A stretch of DNA of 64,000 bases from Aporrectodea caliginosa (lineage: Eukaryota; Annelida; Clitellata; Crassiclitellata; Lumbricidae), in the NCBI GenBank assembly GCA_020284085.1, contig JACEVL010000495.1, positions 716,535-780,534 of the forward strand, given 5' to 3'. A program made the translations under genes and the position numbers. Below are positions 1 through 12,330 of the stretch, piece after piece; positions within the stretch are counted from its first letter, which is position 1, and the number at the start of each line of letters is the position of its first letter. Below the pieces are notes generated by a model. The model was not told where the DNA came from. It saw nothing but the letters and a program-made list of their open reading frames with translations, and searched no databases.

Positions 1-83
1 TACATGTAACCAATCCATTAACTCAGATGTTATCTCGGACCTAATCCACGTTAGATAACGGCAAGCTTAGGGGAGAGTGTCCT

Positions 84-552
84 GGTGTCACGACAACTCG
101 TCGAACGACATTTCGTCTACGACACTTCGTCGAGCGACATTTCGTCTACTAAGTTATTTGATATTGTCACTTTAAAATGGAAGCTGGATTGAAAAAAAAC
201 TGTTTCCCGAAATGGAAGTTCGGATTGATGAAAACATTCCTGTGTTGGAAATAGAAGCTGAATTGATCGAAATAATTTTTCACGTAAAAATAAGCTGGAA
301 ATCAAACTGGATGCATGGATGAAAATAGGTTTCCATTCAACAGAAGCTGGATTGATGAAAATAATCTTGTCAGTAATTAGATGCTGGATTCCTGAGAATA
401 TATAGCACGTTTTAGCGAAACTATAAGAAGGCGGCCTCTGTTGATTAGCCGTAATGGATACAGATACACTAGTAGACGAAATGTCGTTATACGAATTGTC
501 GTAGACGAAGTGTCGTTATACGATATGTCGTTCGACGAGTTGTCGCGGAACC
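84..552. mobile_element. Foldback element, copy 1
   Basis: The outer arms are inverted copies of each other and are built of near-palindromic units related to CGACAACTCGTCG and CGACATTTCGTC (left arm about 84-150, right arm about 470-552). The 9-bp sequence GAGTGTCCT lies directly outside both ends (75-83 and 553-561), a convincing target-site duplication. Both termini begin GGT when read inward. The core at 180-400 is a degenerate tandem repeat of about 38-40 bp, with units beginning like GAAGCTGGATTGATGAAAA. There is no coding capacity. The core is shared with elements at 22511-22861 and 28068-28703. Confidence 0.8.
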
Positions 553-567
553 GAGTGTCCTGCATTG

Positions 568-1604
568 GGTCAATTTTTACATTTTAATGCATATAACTGG
601 TGTTAGTTGCAGTACATATATTTTGTTGTCATTATCTGAAACAGCAACGTTTTATGAATCCGATATGATATATACTGCAACATTATTGTAAGAATAAACC
701 ATATAAATTTGGTACTTTCCTCACTGGTAAAAATCGTCCCAATGCAAGCCACTATGTCTGTGGTATATAATTATTAATTCAAATAAATAGCCTTTACTTA
801 TCCTTTGATGCTACAAAGTAGACACAAAATGAAAAGAATGCAGTTTTCAATGAAGAGATGCCATTTCCCCAATTTTAAATAAATGAAACTAAAAAGTAAG
901 ACTGTGAGTTGCAATTTGATGCATGTTTTGGTTAGCATTTATTTACACCTAACACACAGAAGGGCTTGAAAAAGATTAATATAATAGCCTACACAATGAA
1001 TGCAGATTTAAAAATATTTTTAAAATAGTTTTCATTTTTTCAAATAACAGTCTCAGTATACTGAGAGAGTTTTGGAACAGTAACTTGCGGAAACTCAAAC
1101 AGTAGCTCTTAAAACAGTGTCATGTAAACCGCAAAATTAATATAATTTTCAGGTCAGCATTAGGGAACCAAACAAAACCATCTGGAGCTGAGATGTCTAG
1201 TAAGTATCTGTGACGCAAGCAAACTTTCATTAACCAAAATAGATTGAATGACCAATGTTATAATGTTTGTAACTATATGCCATCTGCTTCTCTACTGACT
1301 TCAACTCTTTAAACCACTCCATACAATTCTCTTACGTAAAACAACAGTGCAGTGCCAAAAAAACGTTGAACAAAATATTGAATATCAACAAGACGTTGTA
1401 CAGTTTCTATGGCAAATACTAAAATGAAAGCATCTCTGTGGTTGGCAAGAATAGCTTGAAGTACATTAAAGACTCAACTACAGTTAATAAGAAATCCTAT
1501 ATAAAGTACAAACAGATACAAAATTTTAAATAAACAAGAACAAATTTCAAGCCGAGTTCTAACACAATTGGAAGTTTTAACAACTCGTCAATTTTTTATC
1601 AAGT
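568..1604. other. Intergenic, no gene seen
   Basis: AT-rich sequence without a credible reading frame or recognisable repeat ends. It lies between the first foldback element and the hAT insertion. Confidence 0.5.
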
Positions 1605-1612
1605 GTTGAAGA

Positions 1613-2734
1613 CAGGGGTGGACTGGGGAGTTCAAGCAATCCGAAAAAAACAAAAAGATGCCCTAACTTCATGACTTTTATTTTCTTTAGCATTACGGCA
1701 TGCTTACCCGAGGGCCAGTGACCTCCAAAGTCATGGGTCACTTTACAAATTACATTATGCAATAACATAAAAACGATAAATCGCATATATAATTTATAAT
1801 TATATATAAAATATTAAGAATGCGTCAACTCAAGTTATAAATCAATTTATTCGGACTCACTGTGATGGTATTATTGCTGTTTATAGATTAAACTTCTTTA
1901 AGCCGGGTGCCATTTCGGCTACATGATCTATAATTGTGTCATTATTCAGTTCACTTAAAACATCGGTTTCTGTTGACATAAGCATAAAAGCTTCAAGGTG
2001 TGTAGATGACAATGAGCTTCGCAAGCGATTCTTAATGTATTTCAATTTAGAGAAAGATCTCTCACAAGCTACTTGGGTAGACGACAGAGTCAATAAAAGT
2101 TTATATGCACTAAAGAGATGCTTGTATGCTTGCCCATAGAAACTGTATTTATGTAGTACAGAAAAGCAGCAAACAGGACATTTTTTGCAAAATTTGTCGG
2201 GTTGTTTACTTGCAGAAGGTGTTTGTTGAGAGCTGGTGTCTTCAGTTTGAATTGGAGTGGCTTTAAATAAATCGACTAGATTTCGGCATTTAGCTCCATC
2301 TTTACCAAGAATCTTTAGTTTCTTATCTCTTACTTTCTCCGCACCACCTTTACATTTACGTTTCGGATTTATATCACTCATAACCGTAACATATCTTATT
2401 TAATTAATATTACTTATTACTAACTAACAAATTTAAAAGAAATTTTATCAAAACAAACTCAGTGGAAGACGCCGGAAGTAGAATGGAAGATGTAAATTCT
2501 TATCTAACATGGCGGCCGCTGGCTGTACGGAGCACTGTAGGTAAGTAAGTATGCATTGCTCTTTTTCAGTTAATTTACAAACCGGTTAATCGAAACTAAA
2601 AACCGGTTAACCGATGCCGCAAAATTTTAAAAAAACCTGTATCATCTGTACTAAATTGATTAAATTATTATATCACCGGTCCTGGCGGCCCACCGGGAAT
2701 CTTCCCGGTGTCCCGGCGGCCCAGTCCACCCCTG
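1613..2734 (-). mobile_element. hAT DNA transposon, internally deleted
   Basis: The ends are perfect 14-bp inverted repeats, CAGGGGTGGACTGG at the left and its complement at the right. They are flanked by an exact 8-bp duplication, GTTGAAGA (1605-1612 and 2735-2742), the size typical of hAT insertion. Subterminal GC-rich and AACCGGTTAA-like motifs sit near the right end (2575-2720). At 1.1 kb it is far shorter than an autonomous hAT of this kind, and the only coding region is a 166-codon frame joining both ends of a transposase. The exact duplication suggests a fairly recent insertion. Confidence 0.93.
1881..2381 (-). CDS. hAT transposase remnant: N-terminus fused to dimerisation domain
   Basis: This 166-residue frame starts at an ATG and runs without a stop. 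Residues 1-40 are Lys-rich and resemble the start of ZMYM-type/TTF-type hAT transposases (KRKCKGGAEK, then a KCRNLVDLF stretch). Residues 84-160 match the hAT C-terminal dimerisation region, with the hallmark VACERSFSKLKYIKNRL at 104-120. The central zinc-finger and RNase-H-like catalytic parts are missing, so it cannot be an active transposase. The junction is in frame. It may be a simple deletion derivative, or a short protein able to dimerise with full-length transposase; the latter is inference only. It lies entirely inside the TIR-bounded element. Confidence 0.85.
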   Translation of the reverse strand: MSDINPKRKCKGGAEKVRDKKLKILGKDGAKCRNLVDLFKATPIQTEDTSSQQTPSASKQPDKFCKKCPVCCFSVLHKYSFYGQAYKHLFSAYKLLLTLSSTQVACERSFSKLKYIKNRLRSSLSSTHLEAFMLMSTETDVLSELNNDTIIDHVAEMAPGLKKFNL

Positions 2735-2742
2735 GTTGAAGA

Positions 2743-4190
2743 GTATTTTAACTTTTGTGGTCGGGGACTAGTTTGAAAGAGATACTCGAATTATAAAATT
2801 CAGCATCTAGTCATCACCTTAACGTTGATTGCTAGTTGTTGAATATCAGTTAAAAGCGGTTCACGCATTGCACCACTTAACTAAGTCAGTCTCACTTGTG
2901 AACAAACTAAACAAAATTTACAAGAAATGCAGCAAGCAAGCAATCAAAACCAACAGAAACAGAACTATCTTATTAATATAATTATACAATACATGTATGT
3001 ATCACGATACTTAATGGAGTGCCTTTTAAATACCTCACAAAAGTGCTGCGAAACCTCTTATTAATATATGCAAGAGATGTATATACAGGATCTATCAAGA
3101 CACTTTGTATTCTGTATTCTAAGCATCTTATAAAAGCATTGCAAAACATGCACTCTGCACTCAGTGTAAAGTTAGTTAGTTACGTTACCCAAACGAATAA
3201 ATACTGGCACTGGTCTAAAATTCCGATATTTTGCCCACAAGTAAAGCACAACAACAGTGGTGTGAATATTAAGAACACTAAACAAAATACAATACTCTGT
3301 CTATGGCTGGGTAGACTTAGTGGCATTCTATAGTACACTACAAAGGTTACCGGTAAGCATTATACATGTTATGAATCTGCAAACATCTACATCAATATCC
3401 ATCGTTGTCAGACAGTAGTCTTGCAACAATCAAATCTGCTCTGATCACAAAATGCAATCATTTTTCAAACACAGTGTTACAACCCTGCATGGTTATTTCA
3501 TGTAAAAACTTTCTGCTCCATGCAGCAAGATTGCCGTGAACTCAGTAACATCTGCATCAATTTTGTTCACTAGCAGTTAGTAACAGCTCAAGTTGTTCTT
3601 ATTATTTTCAAATAGTTTACAAACACGCTTAAAAAACTTCTGTTGACAGTTTGAGGTACAAAGGTACAAGCACACTAGATGCATTCTGGTCAGTGATCAC
3701 TCACTGATGTTCAATGTTAGAAACTCTAACTTTTTGTCCTACAAAATACACAACAACTATAGGGCATTTTGAAACCCATATATTATACAGCATGTTTACA
3801 AAGAATCACAGCACATGTACTAGAACACACAAAAAACGTCACCTAAGTTCAAACCTTAACCTTTAAACCTACATATGGAATTTAAACCTGCACAAGTTGA
3901 ATCCTAAGAAGAAAACAAGAAATAAATCAAGACTTTAAATAGTAAGGCATCAAATAAGATGAAATCTGAAACCTGAAAATAGATTGTCCTAACAGCAGAA
4001 CAATTCCTGCACAAATGATCACATTGAACAAAACAAATTATTTTGATAGATTACAGAAAGTGATAGCCATGTTATAGGATAAAACCCATTTCAATTAAAG
4101 CTAAAGCTTTAGCATTCATCTCATGTATTCCAGATACAGTGAATCAAATTACCACAATACTACTAAAATCACAAAGTTTCCTATACAGGA
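2743..4190. other. Intergenic, no gene seen
   Basis: A-rich on the plus strand with no conserved reading frame. It may belong to a long transcript tail of the minus-strand PPP1R3 gene, but nothing in the sequence proves this. Confidence 0.4.
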
Positions 4191-4191
4191 T

Positions 4192-4368
4192 GCAAGAAAG
4201 GCACTAATTCCCTACTGTTGGGTCCTTCAGCAAACAAAGTTTCCCATGGGACACGAGAAAGGCACTAATTCCCTAGAATCCCTACTGTTGGGTCCTTCAG
4301 CAAACAAAGTTTACCTTAGACAACAAAAAAGGCACTAATTCCCTACCATTGAGTCCTTCAGCAAACAA
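4192..4368. repeat. Minisatellite, about 60-70 bp x 3
   Basis: Three head-to-tail copies contain AGGCACTAATTCCCT (starting at 4200, 4260 and 4330) and TCCTTCAGCAAACAA. Spacing is 60 then 70 bp; the second copy carries an extra 10 bp that partly repeats the unit start. Confidence 0.9.
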
Positions 4369-7004
4369 CAGTCAAATTCAAAAAAATTCAAAACTTTAAC
4401 ATTCCAAAACTGAGAAAAACCACCTGTCAGCATAAATTACAACTAAATAATTTATCTTTGGGTCAAAACATCCGTCTGATTTTGGACCTGAATCTAATCT
4501 AATAACTTCTATAGTGGCATTTCCATAATTACTTCCTTATAATGTCCAAGACATCAGCTGATGGTCTCTCAGAGTGAAATGACCATAAAAAACCATAATC
4601 TATTGGAAAAGTCAGGACAAATCAAAAAGATCAGAGACACAGGCTATGGTGTGCATGCAAGTTAAAAGAGGAGTCATAAGTTTAGTTAGCAGAAAAGTCA
4701 CAGCATTCATTGATCAAGTGCAGTATCAATTTGTGGGGAGGGGTGAGTAGAGATAGGCCTATAGGTCGGTTGGCTAAGATGTAATACCAAGTGAACTACA
4801 AGGTAGAAATTTTTATATAGATCCTTCTCTCAATAACAGCCAGTGCAATGAAAGCAAAATAGGTGTAATATGCTGATATTTGTCAGTCTCAGTCTGGAAC
4901 TCATTCAGACCTTATCTGATTATCACTTTGGTTCTCACTTAGCACCTGTGAATAAGCTGGTTCCTATGATTTAGCTCTGTTTTTGGGCAATATAGAAATC
5001 TTGAAATTACAATTACAATTGCAAAAGCCATGTTTTTACAAACAGCAATAGACTGACTGGTCACTTAAGCTGATATCACATTAACAACGAAGCAGCATCA
5101 AGATGATTACATCATAAATTCTAATTACTGCAGATGACTACAATTTATTTTTAAACAGGTTTCTCTTGATACTCAAAACAACCCGGTGATAATACATAAA
5201 TATTCACAAGCAAATATTCCTAACTTTAATGCAATGTGTTAATGCAATGTGTTAAATACATTACCCAAAAGCCCTTGGTCAAAAGATATGACTGGCGTAC
5301 ACAAGCCTGAAAGCATCAACACCTGTGGCAAATCTATTTGTCCTCACTGATTCATGTGGAAACTATTCTGAAACTAGGATCGAAATCTGGCATTTTCATA
5401 GGCATTTGAGCAAAAGCACAACATTTTTAAGTATTCTGATGTATAGCCAGAACAGCAAGCAAGCCTAGTAGCCTCTTGCTGCTGTTGTTACTGCTGCTGC
5501 TGCATCTAGCAAGTAAACAGCACATTTCTATCGGTATATATATCAATCATCTCTACAGTACATAAGCCAACCAGGGAAAGCAAAGCATTGACCCCAGAAG
5601 TTAGGAAATAAACTGCAGCTTGTTGGCCTTCTCATCGAACGGCCTATGAAGATGATGCAATTTTCTATTCCAAGTGTCTTCAAGCGATTGCAGCCTGCAC
5701 AGCAATAAAATATACAGATGTTACACATGTAATAAAGCAGCAATGAAAAACCACCAAAACAAACAGAAACCAGGAAATAATACTGCTTATAGTGTTTCCT
5801 CATCTGTGGGAGCAACTTTTATTATACTGAAAGAATAATTATAATTATTGGTGTTTTACGGCAGGTTGCACCTTCAAAAGACACCTAGTAGCAGAGGCGA
5901 CCAGGGCGGATGGCGGATTGCTGCGGGCAGTGATCCAGAATGAACACTGGCCTATTCCCGCCGGTGGCCGAGAGACGCTACAATCTTCGGCCCAGACGGC
6001 ACCCGTGAGCTGCCTGCCAAAGACAATAAAAACTTCATACCTAGAGTCCTCTATGGTGTTCAATGACTATGCCCATTCCTCATTTGAACTTATGGTCAAA
6101 GCATAATGAGTAAAACTAAACACCTATTATTTTCCATAAACTCTTTGACATTGTAACTGATTGCAGTGTGCCAATCAGAGTTGTCTTTCTCAATAAACGA
6201 ATATAATTAGAGGGAAGTACAGATACCATCTGCCACATCTGTGCTGGTGCTGGTCATGATACTTCAGAAAATGCATTCACTAACTGCTTCAAAATATTTC
6301 TTGAAACATTCAACATTCACACATGTTTGTCTATTGAAGGTTGGTTTGCTTTTATGAAGTGTCCACTCAACTCTTCCAACATAAATCCTAATTTTCAATG
6401 AAAATTAAAGAAACCTTAATCTAATAAAATCATAAATCAGTGGACCTCTTTGGAGAAAAGATCTCAAATGAACAAATAATGTTTCTGTTCTGCAAAACAA
6501 TAACCAATTACAAACCAAGGTTTGCATGAAATGATAAAGTTCAGAAGGTCAACTCAAGCTTAAAAACAAACTTCAAACACATCACATTAGTTGAAATGAG
6601 AAAACGAAAAACACAAAGCGATTTCTATCTCTGTAGGCTTATATATCAGGACAATTAAAAAGCACTATACTTTAGACTATCTAACAGATCTAAAGAAGTA
6701 AGTTTTAAAAAGTTAGGATTTAAGATTTATTAACTAACCTCGAAGCTTTCTTCATCCGTGCTGTTCAGTAAAATGCAATTACTTGGTCTTCGAAATAATA
6801 AGACATCAATTTGACAGCATGAAAGCAACAGGATATTTTTGCAACAACGTTGTTAATCTTGTCAATCATTTCAACCACGAGTCCAGTCTCCAGAAAGGAG
6901 ATCACGTTTCACTGTGCTAATGATACGAAACTTTAAGCCTCCATCTCAAGAAATGCGAGAAGTCCAAAGGAAGAACAATTGTAGAAGCATGCAAAGCATG
7001 AAGC
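4369..7004. other. Gene-poor stretch beyond PPP1R3, possible long 3' UTR
   Basis: No conserved protein is visible. A block at about 5840-6060 is markedly more GC-rich than its surroundings and looks like a foreign insertion or an unclassified interspersed repeat, but no tRNA promoter boxes or terminal repeats were found in it. Several TTTATT strings (AATAAA on the minus strand) occur, for example at 5818. Confidence 0.35.
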
Positions 7005-7010
7005 TTTATT
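7005..7010 (-). promoter_or_regulatory. Candidate poly(A) signal for PPP1R3
   Basis: AATAAA on the minus strand, about 480 bp beyond the stop codon. Other AATAAA strings lie further on, so the site actually used is unknown. Confidence 0.35.
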
Positions 7011-7488
7011 TTAAACATGTGAAAAGTAATGCCCAGGCAGCAGAAAAACATCTCAACAATTTGACTGAATGCTCAGTGACTCCTCTTTCTTCATTTTACG
7101 AAATCGTTCTTCTATAAATGACAAATGACACTCTCCAGAGGCCATATCTAATGCTTTCCATCTGACTTCAGTAAGCTCTGTTGCAAGCATTTAAAAACAG
7201 TCTCCCATGGTTTTTAAAGACAACAGTCAAGTCTGTTACTGGAAAAAGGCAGTCCAGCATTTCCACCAAATAATATTCTATCAGGTCTTGCGTGGCTTCA
7301 TTTGTGGGTTAAGCTTGAGCAGTTGTATCCCATTTCAACTGAATAGAGTCACGTGAAAAGAGATATTCCTAAACTACAAGAAGAGCACAGAAAGAGAATA
7401 AATGAAGTCTAATGGACTAAAGTGGGGGGGATACAGGGCTCCCAAATTTATGTTTCTGAAAACTCCAGTCTGAATTATAACTGTCTCG

Positions 7489-8478
7489 TCACCAGTATGG
7501 ATCTGCTGTCTCAAATCCATCCCAGCCAGAAAAGTTCGTCCACGAGTCTTCATGATGCAACGAGCAGACCATTTTGTCCACGTGACTTGGAGTATAATGT
7601 CCCATATCTTGTGCAACTGAAATTACCTCATAGTTTTCACCATTGTTGTTATCCCAGAACTGCTCAGCTCCAGCTTGAAAGCAAACTGCAAAATGCATGC
7701 TCTTGGCTTCAATGACGCTCGAAGGAAGAGATACTTCAAACGCAAATATATCGTATGGTTGTGGAGTAACAGTTGAACTTCCAGTTACTGGCACATATGT
7801 TGCAGGAAAATCTTCATAGGTCAACCAGTTATTTTTTGTAAATCTGACGAACACCTTCTTCTCAAACGCAACGTTTTTCACTCGCACGGTTCCCATCATA
7901 GAACTACCTTTGACCGTCACATTTTCAAGTGACACTTTGTCGTTCTCTAATTTATTTCTGAGGTTCAGGTAGTCCGAACCAGGCTGCGAGAAGTTGAAAA
8001 TGAACGAAAGGGGTTCAACTGACAGAGATGACGAGCCGAGGTTCAGTTGGGCCAACAATTCTGGTCCCAGAGTCGGTGGCACATCAGATGACTCGGTTAA
8101 GATCCGAACATCCTCAAGGGCCAAACCAACGTCATCTGCAAATGAAACTTTCTTCTTGCCCATCTTAGCTTCGGATTGGCAACGCTTTGTAGATAGAGCT
8201 GGTTTGACGATTGACGCAACATTCTCATAGCTATGCTTCCAACTGAGAATCCTCTCTGCATTTCTTGCGCTATATAAGCTGTCCTTCTGAGCATTTCCAA
8301 GGACACTGCATGGCTGCTCGTCGAAGAATGAAAATGCCCTCGTCTTGGCAGTTGGCTTTGAACTGTGAATTGAGCCAATGAAACCATTTTGTTTGAAGAA
8401 GTGCTCTGATGAATACAGATCCAACTCAAATCCTGGTGGACTTGAGGACAGAATGTAATTCTGAAAGTCTACTGGCAT
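7489..8478 (-). CDS. PPP1R3: Glycogen-targeting regulatory subunit of protein phosphatase 1 (PPP1R3B/C-like)
   Basis: The 329-residue protein directs PP1 to glycogen, where the phosphatase activates glycogen synthase and inactivates phosphorylase. The PP1-docking RVxF motif is KKKVSFADD at about 108-116. A CBM21 carbohydrate-binding domain spans about 159-290, with DFSQP-like FNFSQP near its start, a VAFEKKVFVRFT strand and WDNNNGENY at 275-283. The C-terminus ends GWDGFETADPYW, recalling the phosphorylase-a-binding tail of liver PPP1R3B (ends GPYY). The start is the ATG at 8476-8478: MPVDF matches the MAVDI start of PPP1R3B and the internal MPVD of PPP1R3C. An AG at 8509-8510 followed by codons for VKAVLDWRP, similar to the PPP1R3C N-terminus, suggests an alternative transcript whose start lies in an unseen upstream exon. 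Length fits the family (about 285-330). The frame is intact. Confidence 0.92.
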   Translation of the reverse strand: MPVDFQNYILSSSPPGFELDLYSSEHFFKQNGFIGSIHSSKPTAKTRAFSFFDEQPCSVLGNAQKDSLYSARNAERILSWKHSYENVASIVKPALSTKRCQSEAKMGKKKVSFADDVGLALEDVRILTESSDVPPTLGPELLAQLNLGSSSLSVEPLSFIFNFSQPGSDYLNLRNKLENDKVSLENVTVKGSSMMGTVRVKNVAFEKKVFVRFTKNNWLTYEDFPATYVPVTGSSTVTPQPYDIFAFEVSLPSSVIEAKSMHFAVCFQAGAEQFWDNNNGENYEVISVAQDMGHYTPSHVDKMVCSLHHEDSWTNFSGWDGFETADPYW

Positions 8479-8508
8479 GATTGGTCTCCAGTCCAAGACT
8501 GCTTTAAC

Positions 8509-10544
8509 CTAGATCAAAGTAATATCGAAGCAATACACCATTCGAAGAAGCTTTTAAAGAATCAACGCTCCTCCCCGACGGCCAGATAGGCCTACTGCCG
8601 CAGCAGCCTACGATAACTTCAGAACAGAAACATTTGGACTCGTTGAGAGCTGGGGGTGGGGGGTCACATGATAGCCACGGGCTGCATGGATGGGGCGTTC
8701 GGCTGAGAGGTAGGCTAGCGAGTACTGCAGCGGTCTTACTCTGAAGGCATCTGTATCGACCTATTCGCCACGATAAACCAGACATCAGACGAAGAAAGTA
8801 TCAGTGCGTTTTTAATGCGTTAAATCCGAGACGATACTTTAACGGTCAGCAGCCGCCGTCTGTTCGCTGAAGAACCATATTTTCTAAGTAGAACGCTCAT
8901 GAGCTGCAGTTATTCGTTTTCTTCTCGTTTTCTTCTTTTCTTTACCGTTGACTAGAGAAAGCGAGCCCAGCAGGTTATCCCCCGACTACAGCTGGTGCAG
9001 CTGTTCGCGCGCCGCGTTAAAGGACAAGGTCGATGGATTCTGCCGCCAGACACGTGCGCCGCCTCAAGACCTTACACCACGTGCAATAACAAAGTGCAGC
9101 CAATCAGCGCAGAAGTTCCTTTTCCAGTCTATTGAATGCCTTTGCCTTTCTACCCTAAATTCTGATTAGATTAGACTAAATTCGTTACTAACTTAGATCA
9201 AAATCTAACCGAAGCCTTGGCAACCATATTGACCTTTATGTAAGAGATAAACTAAAAAATATAAGGACATAATCTACTAAATGAAGGTCTACATTTCAAA
9301 TTGCATTTTTCAATGCCATATAGCTCAAAGTACCTACTGTGTATGGCTAACATTAGGTGACCAGAGGCCTGAAGGCTAAGCACAAAAGTAGCCTATATAA
9401 CGATCTTACCTTTAATGGCCGTAATGTTAATTGGTTGCCGTAAAAAACGTGTTACGGACCGTAACTTAAGTCTTATAAATTGTTAAATACTTGTTTCGCT
9501 GTTCTTAAGCCTTACATTAAGTCTTAATTTGGTGTTCAGCTAGTTATCTGTCTTTCAATTTTGGGAATTGATACAGCCTACCCGGGCAGCCGGGCTACCC
9601 CATGGTTTCAGTTGTTAACTATTCTAGTCTGCCAATAAAGGTGGATCCAGGATTTCAGCAGAAGAGGCACATGCCAAGCATGTAGACGTCTGGGGTCTAC
9701 ACGACGCATGCCTACTCCCTGGCAATACTTTAAAAATTTGAAAATCATAGTCGTAATCACGAGGCTTCAACTGTGCCCAAAAACAGCTATGTCACGGGAA
9801 CCAGCTTATTCACAGGTGCTCAGTCAAACCAAAGTCGGTGGTCAGATAGAGGGACAATCAAGATTGAATCTGTTAAAGTGGAGTGTTACCCTTGTCCCAG
9901 TTTCTGACCTGGCTCCAAAATCGACGAAGCCAATCTGGATGTTGCAGAATTGATATAATAAGCGGGTGAATAAGCTGTGCTCTACAACGCAGCTTTTTTG
10001 AGGCATCGAGATATTTTTATTTACATCTACATAATGAATTCATTTCAATATTCCATGAAGCTACCAATAACACAATTCTTGTCAAAATCAATCTTGAGTC
10101 ACAGGAGTTTTTCAATAGCCCAACTGAATGAACCCAGTCCACCATGGTTATCACTGGTGCCATCAAGTATTCGTCTGATCTAGCAGCCGACCCTTTACCC
10201 TTGTTTTCGTTCACCCACATTCACACAGTTCATGCTTCGTATGATTGTGCTTTCTGATTTTCTCATGGGCTGTTTTAACCTTAAGGCCAAAATGTAACGT
10301 TGTTACACCTAGGACACGGCTATCTCGATGCTGGTAATTATTCAATCATGCCTCGTCTACACTGTATATCAATTGAACAATTATTATAATGCAGATTATT
10401 TTGAATTTTTAAGAGAATTGTTACAGTTAGGTTCAGTTAACAGGACAGAGAGACTAATACAATTGTATTTGATATTTTCCTACTTCCAAATTTCAAATTA
10501 AGTGCACACACAAACATGTGACAGAACATCGATGCTCCAGAGCA
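8509..10544. other. PPP1R3 upstream region and intergenic
   Basis: 8509-9130 is richer in C+G than its surroundings and is the likely PPP1R3 promoter or 5' exon region. No first exon in the correct phase for the acceptor at 8509-8510 could be picked. From 9130 to 10544 no gene or clear repeat is seen. Confidence 0.4.
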
Positions 10545-10660
10545 ATTATGAACGAAAGACTTCCTCAAGGTCCCTAGACTCCCTACAGAGACACTGTCTC
10601 AGAACACTCGAACCCATACTCTCCGAGTCACATGGCGAGCACTCAAACCAAATAGTAATC
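10545..10660 (-). repeat. tRNA-derived SINE remnant
   Basis: On the minus strand a tRNA-like stretch reads TTTGAGTGCTCGCCATGTGA followed by GGGTTCGAGTG, a near-match to a pol III B box. The A box is poor and the ends are not defined. Confidence 0.45.
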
Positions 10661-12330
10661 GTGCCCCATTAAAAGGCTGGCTATGGTGGAAAGCAGAAGG
10701 GCAGAAAAGATGAGTTTAAAACCTGGTCCTGAATGACATCAGAGAGTTAGGAAAGTAGATCGACAAGGACCAGCTGAACCCTTCCCAGGAAGAAGGCTGA
10801 AGAAATTTACAAAGCACGTACCAACAGAAAAACAATGTAAATGTACTCAATCAATATTCGTTTATTTTCAGTTTCAGAATATCAGACGCATTTCTCCTTA
10901 CAAGTTAATATAGTTGTTTCGGTTACATAATCAGATCAATTCGTATTGGCTGATTAAAAGAAATTGTAGGCCTGGTTTGAAGTTAGTTGGATAGATTTTT
11001 GAAGAGGACTCTGAAGATATAAATTTTTTTGATTTTATATAGCGACCATTTGGCCTCGACCCTGCTCATTTTTTCAATGAACTGATCGGGTGAGAGCCTC
11101 CACCACCACTGCCCATTAAACACAAGACCAGCTAAAGACAACCCAAGCGCAAGTTTTGAAACGAAAACCTCATATTCAACTGAGAAGTAGTCCTATAGAT
11201 CACCACATATATTCCTGACTCGGTGCAAAGAAGTCAACAAAACTCCAGTTAATTGAACTTGCATGAATTTGTAGAAATCAGGCAATTAGGCCATAGAACT
11301 ACAGATAAAAGAAATGAAATACAGAGATACACGAACAGAAGACAAATAAGCTGCTGAATAGCACATCAAGAACCTGATACAAATGACCATTCCCAGCGAG
11401 TGTACTGTACAAGTTCTTCAAAGATGGAGGTACACTGTTGCCTATTGAAGCATCCAACTTAATATTTATACAGAACCTCTGCGCTCTACAACAACCATCT
11501 CTCAATCGGATGTATGTATGTAAATATAAGTAACTGCATGTGAAATTATATAGCATATTAGTTAAGGACCTTACAAAGGTGTTGAAACTTGTTTTAAGTT
11601 GCATTTCTGGAAAGGTGTGACTTCAAGATAAGCGTTAGATGACCAAGTACATATTTGGTTGGCAATATTATGAACTTAGTGGACAGAGATCAGGTTTTAT
11701 GAGAAGATTAGAAAATTAAAATGCCAAAAATTGCCAAGAAGATTCAGAACAATGATCAATTTAAAATCGAATTTCCAGAAAATTTTCAAGTATTCATAAA
11801 GCTGTGGGTGGCCAAAATGGCCAGATGACATTACCCAAATGTAACAAGACCAGAGAAAAAAATGCAACTGAGTTTAATATAATGTTAGCACAAAGCACAC
11901 AAGCTCTGCACAAGCTTGTAGACATAACATTTTTTAAGAATTATTTCTCGTTTCTTGCAGGAAACCATGATCTCAGCAAAGCCATCATACTGAACGTGCT
12001 ACCACATATAAACTTCAAATTACCAGTACGGTACACTTTAACTACAAAACAGCACAAATATAAACCTATAGTGTGTTACTTAAAATAATTAACCACAAAT
12101 TGTGAACAACAGTCACCCTAGTGCTGCCATTAAAAATCAATCTAATGTTAAGTTCCATCAGCCAGAATAAAACATTTCTCAGATAAGCAAGCATCTCAAA
12201 TTACAACAAACTACAGTCTTGTTTGTTCAATTCGTCAGATTCATAACCAAACAGTAACGAAAAGAAAACTGAAATCAATATTTATACAATGGCTAAATTA
12301 CTTTACATACAGGTTAAGTTTAAAACTTGA
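10661..12330. other. Intergenic, no gene seen
   Basis: AT-rich sequence without conserved frames between the SINE remnant and the CtBP 3' end. Confidence 0.4.

Noticed and set aside
8504..8785. 93-codon frame upstream of PPP1R3
   Set aside because: Ends across the likely splice acceptor, is out of phase with PPP1R3 and has no family resemblance.
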